Shown: in pieces, positions 16,269 to 25,924 of the stretch
How positions within the stretch are numbered: the first letter of the stretch is position 1
How the letters are laid out: every line of letters begins with the position of its first letter
Source of the DNA: Ardenticatenaceae bacterium
GTDB lineage: Bacteria; Chloroflexota; Anaerolineae; Promineifilales; Promineifilaceae
Direction of reading: 5' to 3'
NCBI GenBank assembly: GCA_020634215.1
Contig: JACKCD010000041.1
Coordinates: 1 to 51,117, forward strand
DNA length: 51,117 nt
Translations under genes and position numbers: made by a program
Notes under the pieces: generated by a model
The model's input: the letters and a program-made list of their open reading frames with translations, nothing else
What the model was told of the DNA's origin: nothing
Database searches by the model: none

Positions 16269-18664
16269 ATTGGTGGCTCATTGCGCTCAATTAAATACGT
16301 GACCCCATTCAACAGGTGAACGGAAAAACGGCCGTTTTCATCCCCCACCACCCTCCCATCATCCAACTGCAAGCCAAAACCCGGCCCCGTAACAAGCACC
16401 AAGTCACCGGCCAGGCGCGGGGTCACGTGGGCGCGTGTTAGCCGCCCCGCGTCCCACCAGGCATCAACCACCACATTGCCACGCGCCACCAGCCCCGTGA
16501 AACTCCCCTGCTGCCAACTCTCCGGCAAAGCTGGCAACAGCACAATTTCCCCGTTATGGCTTTGCAGCAGCATCTCAATGACCGCCTGCACGGTTCCCAA
16601 ATTGCCGTCAATTTGCATCGGCTTGGCATCTTCCATCAGCTTTGGCACGTTTCGGATGTTGCAGCAGCTAAACAGATTGGGCAAACCCGAATACCGCGCC
16701 ATGCTGCCCACCATATCACGGGCGGTATTGCCATTGCCCAGCCGCGCCAGCAGACCAGCCGCCCAGGCCCGGCTCCAGCCGGTGTTGGCACCCCCGTTGT
16801 GCATTCGTTTTTCGATGCTTTTGCGAACGGCCGTAAATAAAACAGCCTCTCTTTCCGTAATCCCATGATAAGGATAAGCCCCAATCACATGCGATTGATG
16901 CCGATGACGCGGCTCCGCTTCTTCCACCGCCATGCCCCACTCCAAAATCGCCCCATCCTTCCCAATCTGGGGAGGGTCAAGTTTGGTCAACGCCGTCGTG
17001 ATCGCTTCCACAAACCCAGCGGGAATCACCGAATCGTCCCTGCTGATTGTTCGCACGATGTCAATCGCTTCCAGGCAATCGTGCATCAATAGCGAAATCA
17101 ATTGAGCATCCATCGCCGACATGCGGCAAAATGAAGCTGGCTCACCGCTGGGGAGCAAATAGCTGTTTTCCGGGGAAGTTGTCACCCCCATGATCAGCTT
17201 GCCCTCCTCCTCCTCCATAAAATCCAGCACAAACAGCAGCGCATCACGCATAATCGGCCAAGCACGCAGCAAAAAATCCGTGTCCCGCGTGTAACGAAAA
17301 TGTTCCCACATATCCACCGCAATCCAAACGCCGCCCAAAAACCAGTAGGAACAATGCGTGCCAGCATCCTGAACGGCCGTATCAGCCCAAACATCGGTGT
17401 TATTGTGCAGCACAAAACCACGGCAGCCATACATTTTTTGCGCCGTAACCGTGCCGTTGAGCCTGATCCGTTCGGCAAGTTGGATGTATGGTTCAAAACA
17501 GAGGGAAAGATTGGCGGAGTCGGCCGGCCAATACGCCATTTGCAAATTGATATTCGTCGTAAATTTTCCATCCCAAATTGACAGCAAATCGCGGCACCAG
17601 ATGCCTTGCAGATTGGCCGGAAGCACGCAGTGGCGGCTCGAACTGAGGAGGATATAGCGACCAAAAGCAAAAAGCTGCAACACCAGATAATCATCCAACG
17701 CCTGCCAATTCCCCGCCAGACCCAGCATACTCAAATCATCATTTGCAAAAGCTGCAAACACTTTGTTCATGGGCAGAGGGTTGGAAATCGTCTGGGTGCT
17801 TTCCAAAGTGATGGAAACATTGGTGAACAACACGCTCCAATCGGCTATGTGATCGTGCATAATCGCGGCAAACCCTTTTGCCAGAGCCGCCTGGCACCGC
17901 GCCACACAAACCGTTTCAATGTCGTCTAGCGCAAAATTCGTCCCGGCCGCCAAATACAGCACCACCTCACTCGCTTTTTCAAACACCAGCTTATCGCCAA
18001 TGATTGCCGTCTCCCCATTCCCGGCTCCGAATAATGCCCCCCGGAAACGAAGCCCCGTTTCGCCGCCGCAACTGCCCCGCATCACCAGCCCATTCAACCC
18101 ATACCGCACCGTTTCATCCATGTGGGTGCCATAGCTAAAATTCCCCACCCGCTCGCCGCGCTCAATGTTGGCAGAAAAATGCAAAACAGGCTGCGAGGCA
18201 CAAAGGCGAATGGCAATCACCCCGTCGGGGCAACTGGCAAAGGCGGTCAGCTCATAAGCCACCCCATCCATTACATAACTTTCCGTCACAGTCGCTGACT
18301 CAAAATCCAGCACCCGTTTATACGCTTCAATGGGGCGGTTATGATCAAAAAAGTCCAAAACGATCATGCCTAAAGTCGAATAATGCCTTTGCGTTTCGGG
18401 AACGCCCGTGAGCGCCAGCACCGCCAGCCGCTCCGCCTCACGCACGCGCCCCTCACGCATCAGTGAGCGAATCTGGTCTATATGGTGAATGGCATCGGGG
18501 TTATTGCGGTCTCGTGGCCCGCCATACCAAACGGTCTCTTCATTGAGCAGGATCTGTTTTTCCTGTATCCCGCCATTGACCATGGCCCCCAGCCGACCGT
18601 TGCCAATGGGTAAACTTTCGTCAAATCTGGTGGAAGGTTGGTCAAACATGAGTTGTGGTTTCAT
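16265..18664 (-). CDS. Glycoside hydrolase family 95 (alpha-L-fucosidase type)
   Basis: A 799-residue protein spanning the complete GH95 architecture: N-terminal beta-sandwich (ESLPIGNGRLGAMVNGG, LNEETVWYGGPRDRNNP), an (alpha/alpha)6 barrel (LLSSSRHCVLPANLQGIWCRD, NLQMAYWPADSANLS, TSPENSYLLPSGE, QSHVIGAYP) and a C-terminal beta domain. Family members are inverting 1,2-alpha-L-fucosidases or related galactosidases acting on glycans. No signal peptide is seen, so substrates would have to be imported or released by lysis. It has no adjacent transporter. The palindrome is scarce here (one exact copy at 16327 and two one-base variants), so the gene may be a relatively recent arrival. Confidence 0.9.
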   Translation of the reverse strand: MKPQLMFDQPSTRFDESLPIGNGRLGAMVNGGIQEKQILLNEETVWYGGPRDRNNPDAIHHIDQIRSLMREGRVREAERLAVLALTGVPETQRHYSTLGMIVLDFFDHNRPIEAYKRVLDFESATVTESYVMDGVAYELTAFASCPDGVIAIRLCASQPVLHFSANIERGERVGNFSYGTHMDETVRYGLNGLVMRGSCGGETGLRFRGALFGAGNGETAIIGDKLVFEKASEVVLYLAAGTNFALDDIETVCVARCQAALAKGFAAIMHDHIADWSVLFTNVSITLESTQTISNPLPMNKVFAAFANDDLSMLGLAGNWQALDDYLVLQLFAFGRYILLSSSRHCVLPANLQGIWCRDLLSIWDGKFTTNINLQMAYWPADSANLSLCFEPYIQLAERIRLNGTVTAQKMYGCRGFVLHNNTDVWADTAVQDAGTHCSYWFLGGVWIAVDMWEHFRYTRDTDFLLRAWPIMRDALLFVLDFMEEEEGKLIMGVTTSPENSYLLPSGEPASFCRMSAMDAQLISLLMHDCLEAIDIVRTISRDDSVIPAGFVEAITTALTKLDPPQIGKDGAILEWGMAVEEAEPRHRHQSHVIGAYPYHGITEREAVLFTAVRKSIEKRMHNGGANTGWSRAWAAGLLARLGNGNTARDMVGSMARYSGLPNLFSCCNIRNVPKLMEDAKPMQIDGNLGTVQAVIEMLLQSHNGEIVLLPALPESWQQGSFTGLVARGNVVVDAWWDAGRLTRAHVTPRLAGDLVLVTGPGFGLQLDDGRVVGDENGRFSVHLLNGVTYLIERNEPPI

Positions 18665-18775
18665 AATCTCTGAAAAAATGTTACTTGGTGATCGTTAACA
18701 GTATAATTGGCTGAATGATCGTATAGGCGGATAAAAATGACAACTGTACCGAACACGGTCATAATTTGAGAAATT

Positions 18776-19507
18776 ATGTTGACTTTTTTGAATAGACGGC
18801 GGGTATTAACGGCCGTTATCCTCCTCACCCTCCTCCTTACCCTCCCCCTCACCAGCCGCACCGTCCGCCTGCGCTTCTTTGGCCCCCGCATCCAGCGCAT
18901 TAGCACCTGGTTTGCCAACCCCGCCGCCCACGCCGACTGGCAAGTCGAAATCGGCACCCGCTGCGGCAACGCCCCCATGATTTTCCCCACCACCGGCTTC
19001 ATCGGCGTGGGCTGGGGCGACGGGCTGTGGCCGCTATATCAGCACACTGGCTACGACATCTTTAGCCCCGCCGGAGCCGAAAACGTCACCCCCAACATCG
19101 CCGCCTACGACGGCTACCTGACCCGCGAAGACGACTGGCTCAGCACCGTCATCATCCGCCACCCCGACTTCCCCCCGTTCAACGGTTCTCCCCTTTCGCC
19201 CGGCGAACAAATTTGGAGCTACTACACCCATATGGCCTCGGCCGATGGCTCCGTCTCCTACGTTGACCCCGCCTTTCCTCCCGGCACCCGCGAAAAATTT
19301 GTCACGGCCGGCACGCTGCTAGGCTACCAAGGCACCTGGTCCGGCCGGCCCAATGACCCCGTGGGGCTGCATCTCCACTTTTCCATTGCCGCCAGCGGTG
19401 CCGATGGCAGCTACACCAACGAAACCGAGATTGGCAACACCTATGATCCTGGGCTTTTTCTGGGGTTAACAGCCAATGAAGAGGGGATTATTGGCTGCTG
19501 GCGGTAG
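18776..19507 (+). CDS. M23 (LytM)-like metallopeptidase, membrane-anchored
   Basis: 243 residues: signal anchor at 8-26, then a LytM-like domain. Zinc ligands of the family can be placed at His90 and Asp94 (HTGYD), the assisting His152 (YYTHM) and His199/His201 (GLHLHFS). M23 enzymes cut peptidoglycan cross-bridges; many variants are non-enzymatic activators or work on other exported proteins. The insertions between the ligands (about 60 and 45 residues) are longer than in classic LytM, so the call is fold-level. Translated away from GH95 with a 111-bp divergent spacer; ends just before a 60-bp hairpin shared with the A2M gene. Confidence 0.75.
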   Translation: MLTFLNRRRVLTAVILLTLLLTLPLTSRTVRLRFFGPRIQRISTWFANPAAHADWQVEIGTRCGNAPMIFPTTGFIGVGWGDGLWPLYQHTGYDIFSPAGAENVTPNIAAYDGYLTREDDWLSTVIIRHPDFPPFNGSPLSPGEQIWSYYTHMASADGSVSYVDPAFPPGTREKFVTAGTLLGYQGTWSGRPNDPVGLHLHFSIAASGADGSYTNETEIGNTYDPGLFLGLTANEEGIIGCWR

Positions 19508-19510
19508 AGA

Positions 19511-19572
19511 GGGATTTGAGATTGGGGATTGGAGATTCTTCTAATCTCCAATCCCCAATCTCAAATCTCCAA
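19511..19572. terminator. GATTGGAGATT-type hairpin between convergent genes
   Basis: The left arm (19511-19537) and right arm (19542-19570) are perfectly complementary over about 25 bp with a 4- to 5-base loop. It fills the whole space between the convergent M23-like and A2M genes, exactly where a bidirectional terminator is needed. It is the cleanest member of the repeat family. Confidence 0.7.
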
Positions 19573-19574
19573 TG

Positions 19575-22500
19575 CTACTTCGTTATCTCAAACACAAACC
19601 CATCCGAACGGCCGTTAACCTCCGGGAAAAACTCCTGATAGCCAAACGCCGGCCGCACCTGGTAATTGCCGGGGATGTTGGTTTGCAGCGTGTAGCTGTA
19701 CTGGTAGCTCCCTGCTGGCAAGAAGCCCGCGTGGAACACCACTTTTTCGTCGCGGAACTCGATGCGGTTGAAGAACCAGTACCCCCAATAGCCATACTCG
19801 TACTGCTGGTCGGTAATCGTTGGCTCTTCACCCGATTGGCTCGTTGCCAGATTCGGGTCAATCGCCTCAGCGCCGGCCGGAAGCGGATCTTCGACGATGG
19901 CATAACTGAGGTTGTTGGGGACGGTGATGTCCAGCACCACCCGCACCTGCTGCCCGGCGGCAATGTGGTCAATCGGTTGGCACGCTTCGCTTTCCGGGTC
20001 ACAAGCCGCGTCATAGTAGGTGCGCTGAATGCTCAAACCGCGATCCAGCGGGCTGATGGTGGACACGTCGAGGGCGGCGTTGAGATGGAGGGTGTAGTAC
20101 AAACGGCCGTTGCCACTCCCGCGCTGCACATCAAAGAAGTTGACCTCATTTGGTACCAGCTCATTCAACGGCACGCTAATCGCCTCGCTTTCCGTCACGC
20201 TGGCAGGCGAGAAATGCCCCTCGGCCATCGTGTTCAGATTAACATTGAGCAAATAGTCGTAATCCGCCTCTAGCTCGCCGCTAACCAGCAGCCAGCTTGC
20301 CAACGCCTCCACGCTCCACGCCGTTTCATACTCCGTCGGCCAATAGGCCAGGGTGCGGGCGTTCATCAGCCAGCGAATCGCGCTCGGCAGTAGTTCGTTT
20401 TGCGGGTCAAGCTGGACGAGGGCGTTGATGACAACGGCCGTTTCCGCCACATCACTGCCCAAATGCTGCCACGCCTCCGGGTCATCATCCTGCCAATTAC
20501 TGCCGGTGGCGCTCACCACCGCGTTACTGTTCAAATCATCGAGCAAGGTTGCCTGCGCCGCCGCGTCCGGGCTGCCCAGTTCATAGCTCAACGCCAGCAG
20601 TGCCTCGGCCGATGGCGACAGCCGCACCCGCTGTTCAGCAAAGAGGGCATCACGCACCGCGTCAATGTCATAGTTGGCCTCGCTGAGAACATAGACATAA
20701 AACGCCCAGCGGTTGATCTCCCACGGCGCGGTCAGATTTTCCGCACGGGTGGGGCTTAACAAACCACCCAAGTAGTTCACAGCATCGTCCATTACCTGAC
20801 TGGGCACAGTGTAGCCAGCCTGTTCGGCCTTGAGCAAGGCCAGCAGGATGTGGCTGGTCAAGAATGGGTCGCGCTCCAGCGTGTAGCACCAGCCCCAGCC
20901 CCCGTTGGGCATTGCCAACTGGCCGATTTGGTCAATGTCGCTTTGCACCAGTGTGTCAAGCTGCGCCAACAAACTGCTGTTCAAATCCAGCTCACGCAGG
21001 GCAACGGCTGTTGCCACGTTAGGAATGAGGCGATAGGCGACTGAATGGGCGCATTCCGAATCATAGTCACGCCGCTCAATCGCCGTCAGGGTGTCAAGGA
21101 GTGCCGCCGCCAGCGATGGGCTGAGGGTGGCATCAATGCTACCCTGGTGCAAATCCACGCCATCGGGAAGCAAAATCGCTTCCACGCGCCGGTCGGCTTC
21201 GTCCAGGATCCCCGCCGTGCCAACCACGTCTTGGCCGGTGTAGCGATAGACCGGGATAAGTTGGTCAGGACCAACGCCCAGCGTCGGTTTGCTGGCATCG
21301 CGGTAGTCGCCCCCGGCGGCGCGGAAGGTGAGGTCGGCGGACTCGACATCTTCAACGACAACCTGCCACTGCACCAGTTGCCGGCCGTTGGCCGGAACTG
21401 TCACCGTTTGCGTCGCTTCGTCGTTGAGGGTGAGGCCGGTGGCTTGCAGGGTAACGGCCGTTTCCAGCGCTGTCCCCGTGTTGTTATTGACAATCGCCCC
21501 CAGCGTGACCACATCCCCCACGGTGAAGAAGCGGGGGGTGACGGGGCGCACCAGCAGCGGCAGCGACACCACCACATCTACAGCCGATTGTCCCACCAGG
21601 CTGTCGGCCGTGGCTGCCTTGCTACTCAGTCGCCACGTCGTCAGGCTGTCGGGCAGCGGGATTTCCACGATGGCGGTGCCGTCAGCGTCGGTGCTGATGT
21701 TGGCCGACCAGTACGCCGTGTCGGGAAATTCGCTGCGAGCCGGGTCTTCGTCCTCTAAAGCAACGGCCGAGCGGGCTTCATCGCCGCCGCCGCCACCGCC
21801 GCCAAAACCCCCTTCCAGCGGAATTTCTGGCTCCAGCCCTTCACCGCTAATGAACAAGCTGCCGCCTGTTTGGCTGCGAAGGGGCTGCGGCTTGTAAAAC
21901 GCCTCGACGATGGGCGGGGCGTTGTCGGGCATGAGGGTCAGCACGGCCAGGTCTACCAACGCCAGCGAGAGATCGGCCTGGACGGGTTGGCCGAGGTAGT
22001 TGGTGACGCGGATGTCGTAAACGGCCGTTTCCCCCGGCACAAACAGCTCTTGCTGCGGAATCAGCTCCACATTCAGCGCCAACTGCTCCGTCGAAACCTT
22101 GAGTTCGGCCAGACCAAAGCGCACATCGGCATAGGGGAAACTGCTGCCGGGGGTGACGGGTTTAACGGCCGTTACCTCTACATGCACATTTGGCGCATAA
22201 AGCGGGTCAATCGGGATGTCCAGCAGCTCGCTGCTGCCGTTGAGCCGGACGACGCGCTGTTCAATTAGCTCGCCGCGCTCAATGGTCAGCCAGGCGTTGA
22301 CCGGCTCGGTAAACGGCGACTGCACCAGCAGGCGGGCGGTGTCGCCCACATTGTACGCCTGCTTGTCGGGCAACAACTCCATAGACTTTTGCGTGGGGTC
22401 GCTGCGCCAGCCGCCATATTCGGGGTCAAGTACCCAAATGTTGGTGGAGCTAACCGCCTCGCGCCCACCGCTGTCGGTCAACGTTGCCAGGGCGATGTAG

Positions 22501-25500
22501 CTGCCCCCTTCTTCTGGCACAAAGCTGGCAACCGCCTTGCCCACGTTGTCGGTGGTCACGCTGGCGCGATCTACTTCGGTGTCAACCGGCTCCCACACGG
22601 TGCGATAGATGCCAAAGCTGGTGTCGCGCTGGCTTTTCCATTCGCGTTGGTAGAAAACTACCTCCACGTTTTGATTGGGCAGCGGTTGGCCGCTCCAATC
22701 CACGGTCACAAGCTGCACTTCGGCCTTGGTTCCGGCCACGGCCACGTAATCGGTGGGGATGATTCCCACGTAGCCATCGGCAGCATGGAAAATCACTTCG
22801 GTGCGGGCGGAAACGGGAAAGTTGGAGATGTCGCTAAGGGTTGCTTCCACGGTGACTCGGCGGCTGCCCGCGTCGGCGTTTTCCAGGAAGTCGGCGGGGA
22901 GGTTGATGGTGAAACGGCCGTTTGCGTCCGTCTTCCCTTCCCCATTGGCAACATAGTTGCCCAGCGGCCCGCCGCCGCCAAAGAAGAAGTTGTCTTCGTA
23001 ATAATAGCCGCCGTAGTCGCCAAAGGCGTAGAACGGCCCCGGCACATTGGGTTGGTAGCTCGTTTCATACGCCGTCCAGCTCACCTGCAAGTCGCTGGCG
23101 GTGCCGCCAAAGAAAAATTCGGCCAGCAAATCTACATCCACGCTTTCGCCGCGCAGGGTTTCGGTGGTGTCGGGGGTTAGGATGACTTGGAATTCAGGTT
23201 TGCGATATTCGGCAACGGCGAAGTTGCGGTAGGTGTCAGGGGCGTTGAGGTCTACCCAGAGCTGGAATGTGCCAAGCTGGGTGTTTTCTGGCAGGGTGTA
23301 TTGGCTGTTGAAACTGCCGTCGGCGTTGACAGGTAGCTCAAATTGTTCATCTATGCCGCCGTTGGGGTCGTAGTAGGTGGTGGTGAGATGGACGGTGACG
23401 GTTTCGGCGGTGGGGGGGCGATAACGGCCGTAATTGGGCTGCCGCACAATCCCCTTGAAGTAGACGGTATCGCCGGGGCGATAGATGGGACGGTCGGTGT
23501 AGATGTAGGCAAAAAGCGGGGCTTCGCGGCCGCTGTCTTGCTGGATGCCCAACTGCCAAATGCTGATGTTGCCGGTCCATTGGCTGCGAGCCACGCCAAA
23601 GCCAGCCGCGCCGGGCTGTTCGCTGACAACCGTCACGCCTTCCAGATACGGTTCGCTGGGTTCGTAAGGGAAGCTGGCAAAACCGCTGGGGTCGGAAACG
23701 GCCGTTGCCAATTGCACTCCCCGCTGGCTGTAGAGAGTCAGGTTACGGCCAGCGGCTGGTTGGCCGCTGGCAATATCTGTCACCCAAACGTGAACCGTGT
23801 CAAACATCTCCTTGACAACGATGTTGGTGTCGCCGACGATGAGCAGGTTGCGCTGGTTCTGCCAGTAGCGCGAATCTTCTGGCAGGTCGGGGGCGGTGGC
23901 GGAGACAAGATAGACCCCGTTGGGCAGCACACCGCCATCGGCCAGGGGAATCTGAGCAATCCCCACCTCGCCATCGGGCGTGTCGAGCGCGGCACTAAAG
24001 GTGCGGTCGGGGGCAGTAGCGGGGTTGTAATCGTAGATGGTGTAGGCTTCGTTGATGAGATTGAGCGGCAAGCCGAGGTTGTAGAGGGCCACATCATAGC
24101 TAGAGAGGTTGCGGTGAATGAGTTCGACAGTGCTGGGGAAGCTGGTGCTTAGTTGGCTGACCTGCTGCGGCAGGTTGAAAGAAGCCACAGCCGCTAAATT
24201 GGGCGTGCGGAAGCGCCAGGTGTAGGGCTGCCCCAGCGTGTTGCCATACGGGTCGGCGACAGTACCAGGGACGGTGATGGTATATTCGCTGTTGCCCTGC
24301 ATCGTAAAGCCGACGTACAGGCTATTGTCGTAGTCGTTGAAGTAATAATCTGGCTCTTTGACGGGAGGTGGGTCAATTTGCAGCCGCCCCTCGATGGTCT
24401 CTAAATCCATGGGGGAGGCGAAGAAGATGGTGAAGCCCGTTTGCCACCGCTCGGCGGTAGCTCCACTGCTGGGCTGGGTGTTGATGACGGCCGGCAGCGG
24501 CACGGTGCTGAATGGATAGATCGCTTCCTCGGCAAAGGTTGCGCCGCCGCTGGCGGAGGTGGCACCGGCACCAATGGCAAGCTGGAAGACGGTGCCAATG
24601 GGCAAATTGCCGTCGGGTGTGAGGGCGACGGTTTGATCGTTGTTGCTCCAAGCGGCGGTGAAGGGGGCATCCCCGTCTTCGCTGCGGAGGGCGATGGCGG
24701 CGGCGGTGGCGGCGGTGTTCATGGGCATATTGAAGGTGATGGTGATGGGCTGGGTGAGGATTAACGGCCGTTCCTGTAGCTCAGGCTCCACGGAAAAAAC
24801 AGTTGGCCGTTCGGTGGTAAATTGCCAGTCGTAATCCGCTTCCAGCGTCGCCCCCACCACATCCTCCAGCCCGGCGGCAATGGCAACGGTGTAGGTGGTG
24901 CCACCGGCCAGCCCAGTGTCGGCGACAAAGCGGTAGATGCTGGTGGAAACCCATTCCCCATGCCCCGCCAGTTCGGGGGTGATGGCAAGCGGCTGCGGCA
25001 GCTTGGCCTGCTGGTTGGTGGGGGTGAGGGGAACGACGGGGCGGTTAAAAATGACGGTGATGGCGCTGTCGGTTTCGACGGCGTTGCTGTCGGCAGCGGG
25101 GATGACCTGGCTGACGGTAAGGCCACCGACGGTGGCTAGATCAAGTTCGAGGAGTTCGGGAAGGGAACGGCCGTTTAACCCGGTAGCGGTGCGTTCAACC
25201 CGCACTTTGTAGTTTTGCCGACGGTCAAGCTTGACGCGAGGGGTAAAAATGACGGTATCGGCGCGTTCCCAGGTGAACTCGCCCTCGACGGCGGGTTCGA
25301 TGGTAAAGGCGGCTTCGACGCTGGCCTGATCCATCGGCTGGTCAAAGCGGAGGGTAATGGCCCCATCCAGACGAACGGGTTCGCCGGGTTGGGGGCTGCT
25401 GTAGACCAGTTGGGGCGGCCAATCTATGTCGGCGGGGTCTACGGCGGGAACAGGAACGGCCGTTGGCGCGGGTTTTGTTGGTTCGGCGGCGGCAATGCCG

Positions 25501-25664
25501 TCGTCGCTTGTGTTGTCGGTGGTCGCGCTGTCGGTGGTGGGGGAAACGGCCGTTGGGACGGTGGTTGGCAGCACGTTGTCATCGGCGCGGCCGCCGCAGG
25601 CGGCCAGCACCAAAGACAGAACGAGAAGCAACCAACCAAAGCGGATGATATGCTGTTTACGCAT
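19575..25664 (-). CDS. Bacterial alpha-2-macroglobulin lipoprotein, thioester motif lost
   Basis: 2029 residues. A lipoprotein signal ends in LSLVLAACGG, followed by a low-complexity T/A/V linker, three or four Ig-like (Big_5) domains to about residue 480, then MG domains (YRPGDTVYFKGIVR near 770, the classic macroglobulin motif), a GGFGGGGGGG linker near 1290, DSLTTWRLSSKAATADS, and the helical thioester domain. Bacterial A2Ms trap proteases by a CxEQ thioester; at the matching place this protein has Cys1538-Ala-His-Ser, so the cross-linking Gln is gone. The TED fold persists (PNGGWGWCYTLERDPFLTSHILLALL). ATG 25664 is chosen because GGAG lies 9 bp upstream. No pbpC is adjacent. Thirteen palindrome copies occur in the gene. 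Confidence 0.9.
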   Translation of the reverse strand: MRKQHIIRFGWLLLVLSLVLAACGGRADDNVLPTTVPTAVSPTTDSATTDNTSDDGIAAAEPTKPAPTAVPVPAVDPADIDWPPQLVYSSPQPGEPVRLDGAITLRFDQPMDQASVEAAFTIEPAVEGEFTWERADTVIFTPRVKLDRRQNYKVRVERTATGLNGRSLPELLELDLATVGGLTVSQVIPAADSNAVETDSAITVIFNRPVVPLTPTNQQAKLPQPLAITPELAGHGEWVSTSIYRFVADTGLAGGTTYTVAIAAGLEDVVGATLEADYDWQFTTERPTVFSVEPELQERPLILTQPITITFNMPMNTAATAAAIALRSEDGDAPFTAAWSNNDQTVALTPDGNLPIGTVFQLAIGAGATSASGGATFAEEAIYPFSTVPLPAVINTQPSSGATAERWQTGFTIFFASPMDLETIEGRLQIDPPPVKEPDYYFNDYDNSLYVGFTMQGNSEYTITVPGTVADPYGNTLGQPYTWRFRTPNLAAVASFNLPQQVSQLSTSFPSTVELIHRNLSSYDVALYNLGLPLNLINEAYTIYDYNPATAPDRTFSAALDTPDGEVGIAQIPLADGGVLPNGVYLVSATAPDLPEDSRYWQNQRNLLIVGDTNIVVKEMFDTVHVWVTDIASGQPAAGRNLTLYSQRGVQLATAVSDPSGFASFPYEPSEPYLEGVTVVSEQPGAAGFGVARSQWTGNISIWQLGIQQDSGREAPLFAYIYTDRPIYRPGDTVYFKGIVRQPNYGRYRPPTAETVTVHLTTTYYDPNGGIDEQFELPVNADGSFNSQYTLPENTQLGTFQLWVDLNAPDTYRNFAVAEYRKPEFQVILTPDTTETLRGESVDVDLLAEFFFGGTASDLQVSWTAYETSYQPNVPGPFYAFGDYGGYYYEDNFFFGGGGPLGNYVANGEGKTDANGRFTINLPADFLENADAGSRRVTVEATLSDISNFPVSARTEVIFHAADGYVGIIPTDYVAVAGTKAEVQLVTVDWSGQPLPNQNVEVVFYQREWKSQRDTSFGIYRTVWEPVDTEVDRASVTTDNVGKAVASFVPEEGGSYIALATLTDSGGREAVSSTNIWVLDPEYGGWRSDPTQKSMELLPDKQAYNVGDTARLLVQSPFTEPVNAWLTIERGELIEQRVVRLNGSSELLDIPIDPLYAPNVHVEVTAVKPVTPGSSFPYADVRFGLAELKVSTEQLALNVELIPQQELFVPGETAVYDIRVTNYLGQPVQADLSLALVDLAVLTLMPDNAPPIVEAFYKPQPLRSQTGGSLFISGEGLEPEIPLEGGFGGGGGGGDEARSAVALEDEDPARSEFPDTAYWSANISTDADGTAIVEIPLPDSLTTWRLSSKAATADSLVGQSAVDVVVSLPLLVRPVTPRFFTVGDVVTLGAIVNNNTGTALETAVTLQATGLTLNDEATQTVTVPANGRQLVQWQVVVEDVESADLTFRAAGGDYRDASKPTLGVGPDQLIPVYRYTGQDVVGTAGILDEADRRVEAILLPDGVDLHQGSIDATLSPSLAAALLDTLTAIERRDYDSECAHSVAYRLIPNVATAVALRELDLNSSLLAQLDTLVQSDIDQIGQLAMPNGGWGWCYTLERDPFLTSHILLALLKAEQAGYTVPSQVMDDAVNYLGGLLSPTRAENLTAPWEINRWAFYVYVLSEANYDIDAVRDALFAEQRVRLSPSAEALLALSYELGSPDAAAQATLLDDLNSNAVVSATGSNWQDDDPEAWQHLGSDVAETAVVINALVQLDPQNELLPSAIRWLMNARTLAYWPTEYETAWSVEALASWLLVSGELEADYDYLLNVNLNTMAEGHFSPASVTESEAISVPLNELVPNEVNFFDVQRGSGNGRLYYTLHLNAALDVSTISPLDRGLSIQRTYYDAACDPESEACQPIDHIAAGQQVRVVLDITVPNNLSYAIVEDPLPAGAEAIDPNLATSQSGEEPTITDQQYEYGYWGYWFFNRIEFRDEKVVFHAGFLPAGSYQYSYTLQTNIPGNYQVRPAFGYQEFFPEVNGRSDGFVFEITK

Positions 25665-25875
25665 TTTGTTTTTCTCCAAAAACTATCTGCAAGTATAGAG
25701 GCTATTGCTCCAGTGTGAGATCACTATAGCAGAAAGGGGGGGAATGGTGCAAGATGACAAACGGCCGTTTTCCCCGCGACAAACCTCCGTCACAGCAGAT
25801 AAACAAACGATGTATAAAAAAACGGCTGGCAATCTGTTAAATCGGAGACATCCTCCAGCCAAACGTTCATTATGA

Positions 25876-25888
25876 TTCACATAGGCAC
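25876..25888 (+). promoter_or_regulatory. Second copy of 13-mer TTCACATAGGCAC
   Basis: The same 13 bases occur at 5919-5931 upstream of the GNAT remnant. Here they lie 37 bp before an ATG with good GGAGGG ribosome site (25909-25914). The repeat in two promoter regions suggests a protein binding site or conserved promoter element. Confidence 0.35.
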
Positions 25889-25924
25889 GTTCCGAATATC
25901 AACCATCTGGAGGGTTTGGTACTG

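Noticed and set aside
19575..25664. Several long open frames on the opposite strand of the A2M gene (for example 22389-23180)
   Set aside because: They are GC-driven shadows without ribosome sites or family patterns; the minus-strand frame is continuous over 2029 codons with clear domains.
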